Assembly: GCA_937967455.1 (NCBI GenBank)
Contig: CALCJK010000017.1
Location: 1-64,000 of the forward strand
DNA: 64,000 nt
Reading direction: 5' to 3'
From: an uncultured bacterium
GTDB taxonomy: Bacteria > Bacteroidota > Ignavibacteria > UBA10030 > BY39
Part shown: in pieces, positions 45,626 to 55,564 of the stretch
Numbering within the stretch: position 1 is the stretch's first letter
How the letters are laid out: every line of letters starts with the position of its first letter
Position numbers and translations under genes: made by a program
Notes under the pieces: generated by a model
The model's input: only the letters and a program-made list of their open reading frames with translations
What the model was told of the DNA's origin: nothing
The model's database searches: none

Positions 45626-48600
45626 ATGAGTAAAATACTTTTTATCACAGAGAATCATGAAGAAATAGATATTGTAAAAAATTTTTTAGAAAATCATAAC
45701 ATCAAAGTAAACATTATAACTTCAAATTATTGTTCCTGTCAGCAATTGATAGAAAACAATTCCTTTCAATTAATCATTGCATCAGTTCCATCCCAACCCG
45801 AATACCTGGATAACCTCCTAAACATCAACCCAGACCATCCTATTTTTCTATTAGCAGATGACGAATCAGAAATTATGAATTTTACACCTGCACTAAATAC
45901 AAAAGTACTCAACAAAAAATCAGATTATCTCTCTACTATAAAAGATTTTATAATTTCTCAAACAGAACAGATTGACAACTCAATTATTAAAAATTTACTC
46001 ATAGATATAATAGATGATGCAATATGTATCCTTGATAAAGATCACATAATTAAATACTGGAACAATGCAGCAGAAAATTTATTTGGATGGTATAAGAACG
46101 AAACCTTAAACAAAAAATTCAATTCTATTATTAAATTAAAATTCAGCAATAACGGAGAGAACTTAACCTTTGATGAAATCATAAATAATAATAAAACAGT
46201 ATCCGTTGAAAGTAAAATAACAACAAAATATAACACCACAATTTTCGTAGAATTAAAAATCACAAAAGTTTATCTTGAAAAAGTAAATTCAACATTCATT
46301 TTATTAAAGTTTAGAGAAATAACAGCATATAAAGAAGTTCAAAAGCAGCTTCATATTCTTTCCGACATAGTACTTAATACTTCTGATGGAATTATTTTGT
46401 CAGACTTAAACAAAAATATTATTTTTGTGAATAAGGCTAAAGCGGATATGTTGGGCTATGATGTAAATGAATTGATAGGTAAAGATGTTTCGGTGTTATC
46501 AGGAAATGATCCAGCTATAATAAACGAAATTCAAAAAGTACATAAACAAGTTCTAACAGAAGGTATATGGAGTGGTGAAATAAATGAACTGAAAAAAGAT
46601 GGAACCCAAATTACTATACATCTAACAAGTAAGCTACTCAAAACTGACGACGGGCGCCCATATGCAATACTAGGCACTTCTCAGGACATTACAAATAAAA
46701 AAGGACTTGAAAAAAAACTAATAGAATCAGAAGAATGGTACAGAACACTTATTACAAGTATTAATGGAATATTAATATTCTTTGATCCTTTTGGCAAGAT
46801 CAAATTTGTTAATCAGGCTACAGAGAAAATCCTGGATTACACTTTCGACGAACTTGTAAATGTTGATTTTTTCCAGCTCTTTAATTTTGAAGATCAACTT
46901 CAACAAGATTACATTATGGATAAAATCCTATCTGGTATATCACTTCAGGGCATTAACTCAACAATTAAAACCAAATCAGGAAATGAACGCAACATTGTTT
47001 GTAACTTAAGCCCAAGATACGACTCAGAAAGACTCATTAACGGTATAATATGCAATGGAATTGACATTACCGAATTAAAATCATTAGAGAAGAAGCTTGC
47101 TGAAACATATAATTACATTGAGAACATTATTAAAAATTCAGCTGATGGAATTGCAACATTTGATCTTGATGCAAAGGTAGTAACTTGGAACAAAGCATGT
47201 GAAAAAATTTATGGCTATAAATATGAAGAAGTTCTAGGTAAAACAATTCTAAACACTGTTCCTGAAAAACATTTACCTGAATGGAAAAAAATTTACCATG
47301 GCGTTCTACAAGGAAAAACATATGAAAATATTGAGGTTGAAAGAATCAGAAAAGATGGGAAAATTATTAATCTACTTTTAACTGTATCTCCAATACAAAA
47401 TTTAGAAGGAAAAGTTATTGGAATATCATCATTTATCAGGGACATTACTGAAAAGAAACTTCTTGAAAAACAAGCTTACCTATCAGAGGCAAAATACAGA
47501 CAACTTTTTGAGGAATCAAAGGATTTTATATTTGAAACTTCAGCTGATGGAAAATTCATTTCAATTAATCAGGCTGGTGTCGAAATTCTGGGTTATGATT
47601 CAAAAGAAGAAATTCTAAAAATAGATATTGCAAAAGATTTATATATCAATCCAGAGGAAAGAGAAAAATTCAAGTCCGAAATAGAAAAGTTTGGATATGT
47701 TATAGATTTCGAAGTTCATCTTAAAAGGAAAAACGGCGATAAGATCACTTTGATGGAAACTGCAACAGCTGTTTACGACGATAATAATCAAATTATTGGA
47801 TACAGAGGTATAGGAAGAGATTTAACAGAAAAGAAACAACACCAGGAAAGAATTTTATCTCTTTTAATCGCTTCCCAGGCATTTTCAAGAACAACCACTG
47901 AAGAAGAAATTTTTGACACAATTGCAAAAGCAATTAAAAGATTAGCATATAATTTAATCATATTAATGCGGCAAGGTAATAGTTTAAAAATTGCAAGAAG
48001 TACATTCGATGAAAATATGGCTCGTGCTCTCGAAAAAATGTACAACTTTAGATTTTCAACTTACTTAATTCCATACAAAAAATTTGCAGGATTAAAAAGT
48101 GTTATTGATGAGAAAAAGACCGTTCTCAACGAAAAATCGATCGAAAGATTAATAGAAATTTTACCGGGACATATACCACGTAACGAAATTGAAACTTTTA
48201 TAAATGAAATCGGTTATAAAAATCGATCCATCTCTTTACCACTTGTTGTTTTTAATGATGTAATTGGGGTTTTAATAATAAATTCAGACGAATTTAAACA
48301 AGATGATATTCCTATCTTTAACCTTTATGCGGCACAATTAAATGCAGCTTTAGAAAATGCTCGACTTTACAAACGTCTCACCCAGGCGAATGAAGAACTC
48401 AGGAACGCCTATGAGAAATTACACGAATCACAAACAATGCTTATTCACAGTGAAAAAATGAAAGCCATTGGAGATTTAGCCAGCGGTGTTGCACACGACT
48501 TCAATAATTTGTTGGGCATAATTTCTGGACGTGCTCAACTTTTACAACTAAGAACTACTGATCAAAAAACAAAAAACGATCTGGATGTTATTCTTAAAGC

Positions 48601-49567
48601 TGCGATGGATGGAGCTGAGACAGTCAGAAGATTACAGGATTTTGCCAAGAAAAAAGTGGACGACAACGCTTCAGCTATAGATGTAAATTTGATAATTGAA
48701 GATGTAATACAATTAACACAAACGAAATGGAAAGATATTGCACATCAAAAAGGTATAAATATTGAAATAATTAAAGAATTCGATAATTTGCCAATAATCT
48801 TTGGCAGCGGTTCAGAGTTAAGAGAGATACTTACAAATTTAATATTAAATGCAGTCGATGCTATGCCTAAAGGTGGTACAATTAAAATTACTACAAAAAA
48901 CTTAGACAGATTGTATAGCATAATAGTCGAAGATACAGGAGTTGGAATTCCTGAGGAAGCACTTCCTAAGATATTCAATCCATTCTACACAACAAAAGGG
49001 GAAAGAGGCACAGGATTAGGCCTTGCAATGGTAAAAACACTTGTTGCAAAAAGACAAGGAGATATACAGGTTCAAAGCCAGGTCGGTGTTGGTACAAAAT
49101 TCACAATTACATTCCCAAAATTAAACGTTGAGAAAAACTTATCAAACGATAAAATATATACCACAGAAATCCGTAAAGTAAGCAGTACAAATCCATATAA
49201 TGTGTTAATTATTGATGATGAAGAAGAAATACGCTTATTACTATCAGAAATTTTACAACAGGCAAACTATGGTGTAGTTATAGCAAAGGACGGTAAAGAA
49301 GGAATAGAAAAATTCAAAAACAATAAGATAGATATTGTATTTACTGACTTGGGAATGCCAGATGTTAATGGTTGGGAAGTGGCAAAAGAAGTAAAGAAGA
49401 TTAATCCAAATACACCAGTAATATTAATCTCTGGTTGGGGCAGAGATTTAAAAGATCAAGATTTGACAAATACTGGAGTGGACTTTCTTGCATCCAAACC
49501 TTTTCATATCGACGAGATATTCCAGATACTTGTACACGCCAAACACATGATAGAAAACAAAGAATAA
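45626..49567 (+). CDS. Giant five-PAS hybrid histidine kinase
   Basis: 1313-residue soluble hybrid kinase. Residues 1-115 look like another pseudo-receiver without phosphoacceptor Asp. Five PAS domains begin at about 128, 244, 365, 491 and 618. A GAF-like domain covers about 745-910. The DHp His is in SGVAHDFNNLLGIISG (about 956). The ATPase has NLILNAVDAMPKGG, EDTGVGIPEEA and GTGLGLAMV. A C-terminal receiver starts at about 1191 with IIDDEEE and an Asp in VFTDLGMPD (about 1241). No membrane segment is seen, so it senses cytoplasmic signals such as redox or ligands. It is co-directional with and 27 bp after the pseudo-receiver-DHp gene. Confidence 0.92.
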   Translation: MSKILFITENHEEIDIVKNFLENHNIKVNIITSNYCSCQQLIENNSFQLIIASVPSQPEYLDNLLNINPDHPIFLLADDESEIMNFTPALNTKVLNKKSDYLSTIKDFIISQTEQIDNSIIKNLLIDIIDDAICILDKDHIIKYWNNAAENLFGWYKNETLNKKFNSIIKLKFSNNGENLTFDEIINNNKTVSVESKITTKYNTTIFVELKITKVYLEKVNSTFILLKFREITAYKEVQKQLHILSDIVLNTSDGIILSDLNKNIIFVNKAKADMLGYDVNELIGKDVSVLSGNDPAIINEIQKVHKQVLTEGIWSGEINELKKDGTQITIHLTSKLLKTDDGRPYAILGTSQDITNKKGLEKKLIESEEWYRTLITSINGILIFFDPFGKIKFVNQATEKILDYTFDELVNVDFFQLFNFEDQLQQDYIMDKILSGISLQGINSTIKTKSGNERNIVCNLSPRYDSERLINGIICNGIDITELKSLEKKLAETYNYIENIIKNSADGIATFDLDAKVVTWNKACEKIYGYKYEEVLGKTILNTVPEKHLPEWKKIYHGVLQGKTYENIEVERIRKDGKIINLLLTVSPIQNLEGKVIGISSFIRDITEKKLLEKQAYLSEAKYRQLFEESKDFIFETSADGKFISINQAGVEILGYDSKEEILKIDIAKDLYINPEEREKFKSEIEKFGYVIDFEVHLKRKNGDKITLMETATAVYDDNNQIIGYRGIGRDLTEKKQHQERILSLLIASQAFSRTTTEEEIFDTIAKAIKRLAYNLIILMRQGNSLKIARSTFDENMARALEKMYNFRFSTYLIPYKKFAGLKSVIDEKKTVLNEKSIERLIEILPGHIPRNEIETFINEIGYKNRSISLPLVVFNDVIGVLIINSDEFKQDDIPIFNLYAAQLNAALENARLYKRLTQANEELRNAYEKLHESQTMLIHSEKMKAIGDLASGVAHDFNNLLGIISGRAQLLQLRTTDQKTKNDLDVILKAAMDGAETVRRLQDFAKKKVDDNASAIDVNLIIEDVIQLTQTKWKDIAHQKGINIEIIKEFDNLPIIFGSGSELREILTNLILNAVDAMPKGGTIKITTKNLDRLYSIIVEDTGVGIPEEALPKIFNPFYTTKGERGTGLGLAMVKTLVAKRQGDIQVQSQVGVGTKFTITFPKLNVEKNLSNDKIYTTEIRKVSSTNPYNVLIIDDEEEIRLLLSEILQQANYGVVIAKDGKEGIEKFKNNKIDIVFTDLGMPDVNGWEVAKEVKKINPNTPVILISGWGRDLKDQDLTNTGVDFLASKPFHIDEIFQILVHAKHMIENKE

Positions 49568-49624
49568 ATTTTTGCGCTTATCACATTTTTTTCTATATTA
49601 CTCAAAGATATAACATAATTTTAA

Positions 49625-50431
49625 GTGAATTTGTCAAATAATAATGTAAAAATACTTTTTATTGGTGATATAATCGGTAAACCAGGCATTGAGCTTACAG
49701 AAAATCTTCTAAAAAATTATATCCAAAAATATCAAATTGATGTTTGCATAGCAAACGGTGAAAATCTTTTTGAGGGAAAAGGTATTTCTTCCGATAGTAT
49801 CAATAAAATTTTAAACATTGGAGTTAATATTATAACTGGTGGTAACCATCTGTGGGATAGGTGGGAAGCTAGGAAAATATTATCAGAAAATAAAAATGTA
49901 CTTAGGCCACTCAACTATCCGAAAGAAAATCCAGGTAATGGTTATATAATTTATGATACAGCCCAAAAAGGAAAAATTGCCGTTATGAACTTGCAGGGCA
50001 GAGTTTATATGCAACCGATTGACGATCCATTCAGGACAGCTGATTGGGCTTTAACCAAAATTTCTGAACACACAAAAGTAATTATTGTGGATATGCATGC
50101 TGAAGCAACAGCTGAAAAATTGGCATTAGCTTATTACTTGGATGGAAGGATAAGTGCACTAATAGGTACCCATACACATATTCCAACTGCAGATGGAAGA
50201 ATTTTACCTAATGGCACAGCATTTATTTCTGATGTAGGTATGACAGGTCCTTACGATTCTGTTATTGGAATGAAAAAAGAAGTAGCCATTAAACGGTTCT
50301 TACATGGAGTACCTTACAAATATGAAATGGCAAGTCATGATATAAGATTCTGTGCAGCTTTTATTGAAGTCGATCCTGTTACAGGTAAAGCAGTTAAGTT
50401 TGAAAGTATAGTTTTCCCAAATTTTTCGTAA
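49625..50431 (+). CDS. YmdB-like metallophosphoesterase
   Basis: 268-residue member of the TIGR00282/YmdB family of cyclic-nucleotide phosphodiesterases. The metal motifs are FIGDIIGKPG, ANGENLFEGKGI, GGNHLWDR, DMHAEATAEK and GTHTHIPTADGRIL, in order. B. subtilis YmdB acts on 2',3'-cAMP and affects biofilm and motility. A GTG start at 49625 is used, and a TTG two codons later is possible. folD starts 11 bp downstream. Confidence 0.92.
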   Translation: MNLSNNNVKILFIGDIIGKPGIELTENLLKNYIQKYQIDVCIANGENLFEGKGISSDSINKILNIGVNIITGGNHLWDRWEARKILSENKNVLRPLNYPKENPGNGYIIYDTAQKGKIAVMNLQGRVYMQPIDDPFRTADWALTKISEHTKVIIVDMHAEATAEKLALAYYLDGRISALIGTHTHIPTADGRILPNGTAFISDVGMTGPYDSVIGMKKEVAIKRFLHGVPYKYEMASHDIRFCAAFIEVDPVTGKAVKFESIVFPNFS

Positions 50432-50442
50432 GGCTGAAGAAT

Positions 50443-51336
50443 ATGCCAGCTATTATACTTGACGGAAAAAAAATTGCCGAAGAAATAAAAAAAGAAATTA
50501 AAGCTGAAACCGAATTACTGAAAACACAATTTGGAATAAACCCTGGACTTGCTTTTATACTAATTGGTAGTAATCCTGCATCAGAGTCTTATGTTAAAGC
50601 AAAAAATAGAGCATGCAATGAAATTGGATTCTTCTCAATAACAGAAAAACTTCCAGAAAATATAGAACAAAATGTTCTCATTAATTTAATAGAAAAATAT
50701 AATAAAGATAAATTCATTCATGGAATTCTTGTACAGCTACCATTACCAGAGCATCTGGACACAAACAAGATAATTGAGATGATTGACTACCGCAAAGATG
50801 TAGATGGTTTCCATCCAATAAATGTAGGTAAATTAGTAATAGGTCAAGACTGCTTAAAACCTTGTACCCCTGCTGGTATTCAGGAATTATTAAAGAGATA
50901 TAACATAAAAACAACAGGAAAGCATATTGTAATTTTAGGTAGGAGCAATATTGTTGGTAAACCAGCAGCAAACATTTTTTTACAAAAAGAAAATTTCGCA
51001 AATGCAATTGTCACAATTGTACACAGCTCTACAGATGACATCACGAAATATACAAAACAGGCAGACATCCTAATCTGTGCGATGGGAAAAGCTGAATTCA
51101 TAAATGGCGATATGATTAAAGAAGGCACAATAGTAATTGATGTTGGCATTAATAAAATACCCGATTCAAAATCCAAAACTGGATATAGAATTGTTGGAGA
51201 TGTACAATTCGAATCAGTTTCAAAGATCGCTTATGCTATTACTCCAGTACCAGGAGGAATTGGACCAATGACAATTGCAATGCTTTTATCAAACACACTA
51301 AAAGCGGCAAAAAATATTCTATATGCAAACAATTAA
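50443..51336 (+). CDS. folD: Bifunctional methylene-THF dehydrogenase/cyclohydrolase
   Basis: 297-residue folate enzyme that oxidises 5,10-methylene-THF to methenyl-THF and hydrolyses it to 10-formyl-THF. The family motifs are YVKAKNRACNEIG (with the catalytic Lys), QLPLPEHLD, GRSNIVGKPAA and PGGIGPMTIAMLL. It overlaps the following cyclase-family gene by 14 bases. Confidence 0.97.
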   Translation: MPAIILDGKKIAEEIKKEIKAETELLKTQFGINPGLAFILIGSNPASESYVKAKNRACNEIGFFSITEKLPENIEQNVLINLIEKYNKDKFIHGILVQLPLPEHLDTNKIIEMIDYRKDVDGFHPINVGKLVIGQDCLKPCTPAGIQELLKRYNIKTTGKHIVILGRSNIVGKPAANIFLQKENFANAIVTIVHSSTDDITKYTKQADILICAMGKAEFINGDMIKEGTIVIDVGINKIPDSKSKTGYRIVGDVQFESVSKIAYAITPVPGGIGPMTIAMLLSNTLKAAKNILYANN

Positions 51337-52036
51337 GTATAGAAAAATCATAGAATTATCTCAACCACTCGATGAAAATGTAACAAGCTGGCCTGACGAC
51401 AAAACTCCAGAAAAACCTTTTTTAAAGAAAATCCTATCAAGATATAAAGAAAATGGTTTCTATTATAATCTAATAAGCTTCCCAGAACACACAGCCACAC
51501 ACATAGATGCTCCAGTTCACTTGTGTGAAGGGAAATATTCTATAGACCAGATACCGGTAGAAAATTTTATCATGAATGCTTGTGTTATTGACACAACAAA
51601 AAAGGTTAAAAAAGATCCAGATTATCAATTACTAATAGATGATATATTATTCTGGGAAAAAATAAACGGCAAAATTAAAAGTAACTCATTTATAATAATG
51701 AGAACCGATTGGAGCGAATACTGGCATAAACCAGCTCAATATCTTAACATGGATAACTCAGGTATTATGCATTTCCCAGGTTTTTCACCTGATTCAGTGG
51801 AATTTTTAGTGAGGGAAAGAGCCATTTGTGGAATAGGGGTTGAAACTTTGAGCATTGATCCAGGATACTCAAGGGATTTTTTAGTTCATAAAATATTATT
51901 TGAAAACAATAAATTTGCAATTGAAAACCTTACAAATATTAAATTTTTACCATTAAAGAATTTTAAAATGATCGCACTTCCGCTAAAAATTGTTGAGGGC
52001 TCAGGTAGCCCTGTAACAGTTATTGGCTTAATTTAA
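51323..52036 (+). CDS. Cyclase / kynurenine formamidase-like hydrolase
   Basis: 237-residue metal-dependent hydrolase of the Cyclase (PF04199) family. The metal motif HxxTHxDxPxH is visible as EHTATHIDAPVHL (about residue 55), with VGIETLSIDPGYS downstream. Family members include kynurenine formamidase, isatin hydrolase and polyketide cyclases. No tryptophan-degradation genes are near, so the substrate is unknown. The start is inside folD. Confidence 0.85.
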   Translation: MQTIKYRKIIELSQPLDENVTSWPDDKTPEKPFLKKILSRYKENGFYYNLISFPEHTATHIDAPVHLCEGKYSIDQIPVENFIMNACVIDTTKKVKKDPDYQLLIDDILFWEKINGKIKSNSFIIMRTDWSEYWHKPAQYLNMDNSGIMHFPGFSPDSVEFLVRERAICGIGVETLSIDPGYSRDFLVHKILFENNKFAIENLTNIKFLPLKNFKMIALPLKIVEGSGSPVTVIGLI

Positions 52037-52038
52037 TA

Positions 52039-52650
52039 TTATGGAAACTTATTTGCTTTTTTAAGAGCATTCCCTAAAATTTTTAAATAGTTTTCTTTGG
52101 GGATTTCTATTGCCCCGAATTGCCTTAGATGGGGAGTAATATATTGTATGTCCAAAAGTAAATATCCATTATTTTTTAGAATATTTACAAGAGCATTAAG
52201 AGCAACTTTCGATGCATTTTTCATTCGGCTGAACATTGATTCACCAAAAAATGCTGAACCAACAGCTACACCATAAAGACCTCCTACAAGTTCATCATTA
52301 TACCACGATTCCACACTATGTGCATAACCCAATTTATATAAATTAATATAGCTACCAATAATTTCGTCTGAAATCCAGGTTTCCTTTCTAGCAGCACAAG
52401 CATTTATTACATCCTCGAACCTGGTATTAATTTTTATCACATAAATATTTTTTTTAATAACCTGTTTTAAACTTCGGGATATTTTAAAATCTTCCAATGG
52501 AATAATTGCTCTTGGATCAGGTGAATACCAATAAATTTTATTATCTTCTGGATCTGCCATTGGAAAATAACCAGTAGTATAGGCAGCAAGTAATAAATTA
52601 GATGGAATAATATTTAATTTGTTTCTTTTTGTTTCCAAGTTAATCACCAA
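52039..52650 (-). CDS. aat: Leucyl/phenylalanyl-tRNA--protein transferase
   Basis: 203-residue enzyme of the N-end rule that adds Leu or Phe to N-terminal Lys/Arg of proteins for ClpAP-type degradation. Motifs are GYFPMADPED, IYWYSPDPRAIIPL and SVESWYNDELVGGLYG with GESMFSR. It overlaps the 3' end of pfkA by 11 bp and converges with the cyclase gene with a two-base gap. Confidence 0.95.
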   Translation of the reverse strand: MVINLETKRNKLNIIPSNLLLAAYTTGYFPMADPEDNKIYWYSPDPRAIIPLEDFKISRSLKQVIKKNIYVIKINTRFEDVINACAARKETWISDEIIGSYINLYKLGYAHSVESWYNDELVGGLYGVAVGSAFFGESMFSRMKNASKVALNALVNILKNNGYLLLDIQYITPHLRQFGAIEIPKENYLKILGNALKKANKFP

Positions 52651-53725
52651 AACATGTTCCTACAGATTTTGCAGCAAAAATTAATTGTGAATCTGGTGAC
52701 ACAAGACGTAATTTACCTATTGCTTTTTCGATAGGAACAGTTACAACTTCTCTTCTTTGTAAACTAACCATTACACCAAATTTTCCCTGAGAGGCTGTTT
52801 GCAGTGCAATTGAACCAAATCTTGTTCCTAAAATTCTATCATATGGTGTAGGACTTCCACCTCTTTGAACGTGTCCAAGTACAGTTACACGGGTTTCAAG
52901 TCCTGTTTCCTGAGAAATTTTTTCTCCAACCAATTCACCTATTCCACCTAATCGGACTGGGTCAGTTCTTTTTTTATCTAATTCTTTGACTACTATATCA
53001 CCACCAACAGGTTTTGCCCCTTCAGCTACACACACGATACTGAACCTTGCACCTTTACTTCTTTGTAGCACTGCTTTATAAACATTTTCCCAGTGGAAAG
53101 GAATTTCTGGAATTAAAATAATATCAGCTCCACCAGCGACACCAGCTCCAAGTGCAATCCAACCAGCATATCGTCCCATAGTTTCAACTACCATAACTCT
53201 ATGATGAGATGAAGCTGTCGTTTGTAATCTATCAATTGCTTCGGTGGCGACTGCCCTTGCAGAGTCGTGGCCAAATGTTATATCAGTCGCATCTAAATCA
53301 TTATCAATTGTTTTGGGAATACCAATTATGTTCATACCAATTTTGCCAAATTTATGAGAAATATGCATAGTTCCATCGCCGCCTACAGCAAAAAGCACAT
53401 CGAGTTGCCAGTTACGATAATTTTCAAATGCCTGTTCCGACGCATCAATAATTCTAACTCCTGTTGGTCCTTCAACTGGATAGTTAAAAGGATCACCTTT
53501 ATTAGACGTTCCCAAAATTGTTCCCCCTACATTTATTATACCTGTTACATCAAGTGGTGTAAGTACACGCATTCTGCCTTCGACAAGTCCCTCAAAACCA
53601 TCCAATATTCCAATGACAGTGGCATTAAAATAATTCATAGCAGGTTTTGCAATGCTTCTTATTACAGCATTTAAACCAGGACAATCCCCACCACCAGTTA
53701 GAATACCAACTCTTCTTAATTGCAT
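52640..53725 (-). CDS. pfkA: 6-phosphofructokinase
   Basis: 361-residue glycolytic enzyme phosphorylating fructose 6-phosphate. The N-terminal GILTGGGDCPGLNAVIR and AVGGDGTMHISH contact the phosphoryl donor. PKTIDNDL is the catalytic loop. The Gly after GGD fits ATP enzymes, while the Lys in PKTIDNDL is typical of PPi-dependent or mixed group III enzymes. ATP use is more likely but not certain. Upstream is the baeRF-like gene, with a 16-bp gap. Confidence 0.93.
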   Translation of the reverse strand: MQLRRVGILTGGGDCPGLNAVIRSIAKPAMNYFNATVIGILDGFEGLVEGRMRVLTPLDVTGIINVGGTILGTSNKGDPFNYPVEGPTGVRIIDASEQAFENYRNWQLDVLFAVGGDGTMHISHKFGKIGMNIIGIPKTIDNDLDATDITFGHDSARAVATEAIDRLQTTASSHHRVMVVETMGRYAGWIALGAGVAGGADIILIPEIPFHWENVYKAVLQRSKGARFSIVCVAEGAKPVGGDIVVKELDKKRTDPVRLGGIGELVGEKISQETGLETRVTVLGHVQRGGSPTPYDRILGTRFGSIALQTASQGKFGVMVSLQRREVVTVPIEKAIGKLRLVSPDSQLIFAAKSVGTCFGD

Positions 53726-53741
53726 TTTTCACCTTTATGTT

Positions 53742-54920
53742 TTAATAACGCCATAGTACACCAATCCCATGCTTTGAAAATTTATCAGATATACTATTTG
53801 AGACAATATTCATAGATACTTTATATTTTCTTAAAAGCGGAGGAAGTAATGTTCTAATAGAACCGACTCTTAAATTTTTTGACAGACACTGACTGCATTC
53901 CTTTGCGTCTTTGGTCATAACATAACCACAGTTTGCACACTCAATCAATATTTTATCAGTATTATCAGTTAAAGCTACAATTCCGGCTCTTCCTTCCTGA
54001 ATAACTTTCAAAGCATTTTTAATACCTAAACTTGCATTTGTATTTTTTTCAGATCTTTCCAAAATTTCTGTAATAAGCTTCATTTCTATATTGCGTTCAT
54101 ATTTTTTAAATACATCCTGTGCTGCAGCAATCATATCATTAATAGATGTTTCTTTAGAAACATGTATACTGCCAATAATTCTTACTTGATCAGTATGAAT
54201 ATTCTTTTGATATAATTCTGTTTGAGAATCTAAACCAGCGAGAACAATTTCTTTAATATAATAATTTCTCTGCATATTTTCGAGCGAAGTTAAACTTTCT
54301 TTCCAGAATTTTTGTATTTCTTCATTAATATGTCTTTCTATTATTTCTTTTGTATCTCCACCACGTAAGCCAGGAATTGCTTTTTCCCTTAACACTTTTT
54401 CCGGTGGTGAGTGCTTGATCTGCCATAACAAAGTATTCTCTGAAATACGCTCTTCCCATTCCTTAACAACCTCATTCATTGAAACAACATAATAATGTAT
54501 TTTTTCCGCTTCAACTTTAATTATCCCAATATTTCGGTATTCTTCTAAAAGCCAATCAAGTTGTCCCAAACTCGGTTTCCCCCACCATACTTCATTAATA
54601 ACATTTACCCTTGGATGTGCTATTTCAAAAAATTCAAGAGAGAGAAAAGCAATAAATGATTTACCATGTAGATCACCATACTCAACTTCATCCAATATTT
54701 TTCTCTCAAGTTGTTCAAATTTCTTCAATGTATCCTGAGCAATACTCTTCTTTATCTCCTTCAAAGAATCTTTTAACCAGATTAAAGCAATCGATCTATT
54801 GTTTTTACCGAACTGTGATGGGTCCATATTAAGATAAACACTGAGAACTTCCTGTGATTGTTCATTTAACATTTTTTTAAATATTGAATGTAATTTTAAC
54901 ATAACAACCTCTTCTGACAT
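53742..54920 (-). CDS. baeRF-like (eRF1-related) protein with zinc ribbon
   Basis: 392-residue protein resembling bacterial archaeo-eukaryotic release factor-like (baeRF/VLRF1-type) proteins. Residues 1-130 are a helical and beta N-domain (VLSVYLNMDPS). RGGDTKEIIERHINEEIQKF (about 187) marks the middle domain, and KEIVLAGLDSQTE starts a Rossmann-like region. The C-terminus has a zinc ribbon, CANCGYVMTKDAKECSQC (about 331-348). I do not see a canonical GGQ. Relatives may rescue stalled ribosomes or release tRNA, but this is untested. Confidence 0.65.
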   Translation of the reverse strand: MSEEVVMLKLHSIFKKMLNEQSQEVLSVYLNMDPSQFGKNNRSIALIWLKDSLKEIKKSIAQDTLKKFEQLERKILDEVEYGDLHGKSFIAFLSLEFFEIAHPRVNVINEVWWGKPSLGQLDWLLEEYRNIGIIKVEAEKIHYYVVSMNEVVKEWEERISENTLLWQIKHSPPEKVLREKAIPGLRGGDTKEIIERHINEEIQKFWKESLTSLENMQRNYYIKEIVLAGLDSQTELYQKNIHTDQVRIIGSIHVSKETSINDMIAAAQDVFKKYERNIEMKLITEILERSEKNTNASLGIKNALKVIQEGRAGIVALTDNTDKILIECANCGYVMTKDAKECSQCLSKNLRVGSIRTLLPPLLRKYKVSMNIVSNSISDKFSKHGIGVLWRY

Positions 54921-54939
54921 TTAATATTATTATTTAAAT

Positions 54940-55560
54940 TTATACTAAAAATTTTCTCCATACCATCAATAATTGATTGAACTCATTTTCTGGTTTTGGA
55001 GTTGGTTTAGGTTTTGATTCGATCAATTTGAAATTTTCCTTCAAATGATTTTCTAATTTTTGAATATCGACAGGATAAGGTGGTCCATCGTTTTTAAAAT
55101 TTTTACTTATTTGTAAGAAAATAATCAAAAAACCACCAGGTTTTATTAGCTTTTGAATGTTATCAAAATATTCCAGCTGCCTATCAGGATGAATTTCTGT
55201 ACTTAAAGAATATTCTACCAAATAATCAAATTTATGCAATAATCTGCCAGGTAAATCAAAAAGGTCTAAATAAATTGTTTCAATTACTGACTTCAATTTT
55301 CTGACTTTTTTGCGTGTCTGATTAATCACACTTTGAGAAGGAGTAATGACTGTAACAAGATAATTATTTTGTGCAAACCGCGTGACATCCTGACACAATA
55401 CACAACCAATTATTGCAATTTTACCAGTTTCCGAGAAATACTCACTTCCCAGAAGTTCCTTTAAAGAAGGAGTAGGATTATTTGTATCCAACTCGGATAA
55501 TTTTTCTTTATATCTCTTTTCCCAGTATTCGGGAGTGTAATCGATAATTTGTTCTGTCAT
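54940..55560 (-). CDS. Class I SAM methyltransferase-like protein
   Basis: 206-residue protein of the TPMT-like methyltransferase group. EYWEKRYKEK at the N-terminus and the strand-helix order fit the fold. Motif I is unusual: IAIIGCVLCQDVTRFA instead of the glycine-rich GCGxGxD, so SAM binding is uncertain. LIKPGGFLIIFLQ is a typical motif III. Target unknown. It is co-directional with DUF971 (4 bp) and the baeRF-like gene. Confidence 0.65.
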   Translation of the reverse strand: MTEQIIDYTPEYWEKRYKEKLSELDTNNPTPSLKELLGSEYFSETGKIAIIGCVLCQDVTRFAQNNYLVTVITPSQSVINQTRKKVRKLKSVIETIYLDLFDLPGRLLHKFDYLVEYSLSTEIHPDRQLEYFDNIQKLIKPGGFLIIFLQISKNFKNDGPPYPVDIQKLENHLKENFKLIESKPKPTPKPENEFNQLLMVWRKFLV

Positions 55561-55564
55561 ATTT

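Noticed and set aside
50714-51176. Minus-strand open frames opposite folD
   Set aside because: They are shadows of folD, with no ribosome-binding site and a translated composition typical of antisense.
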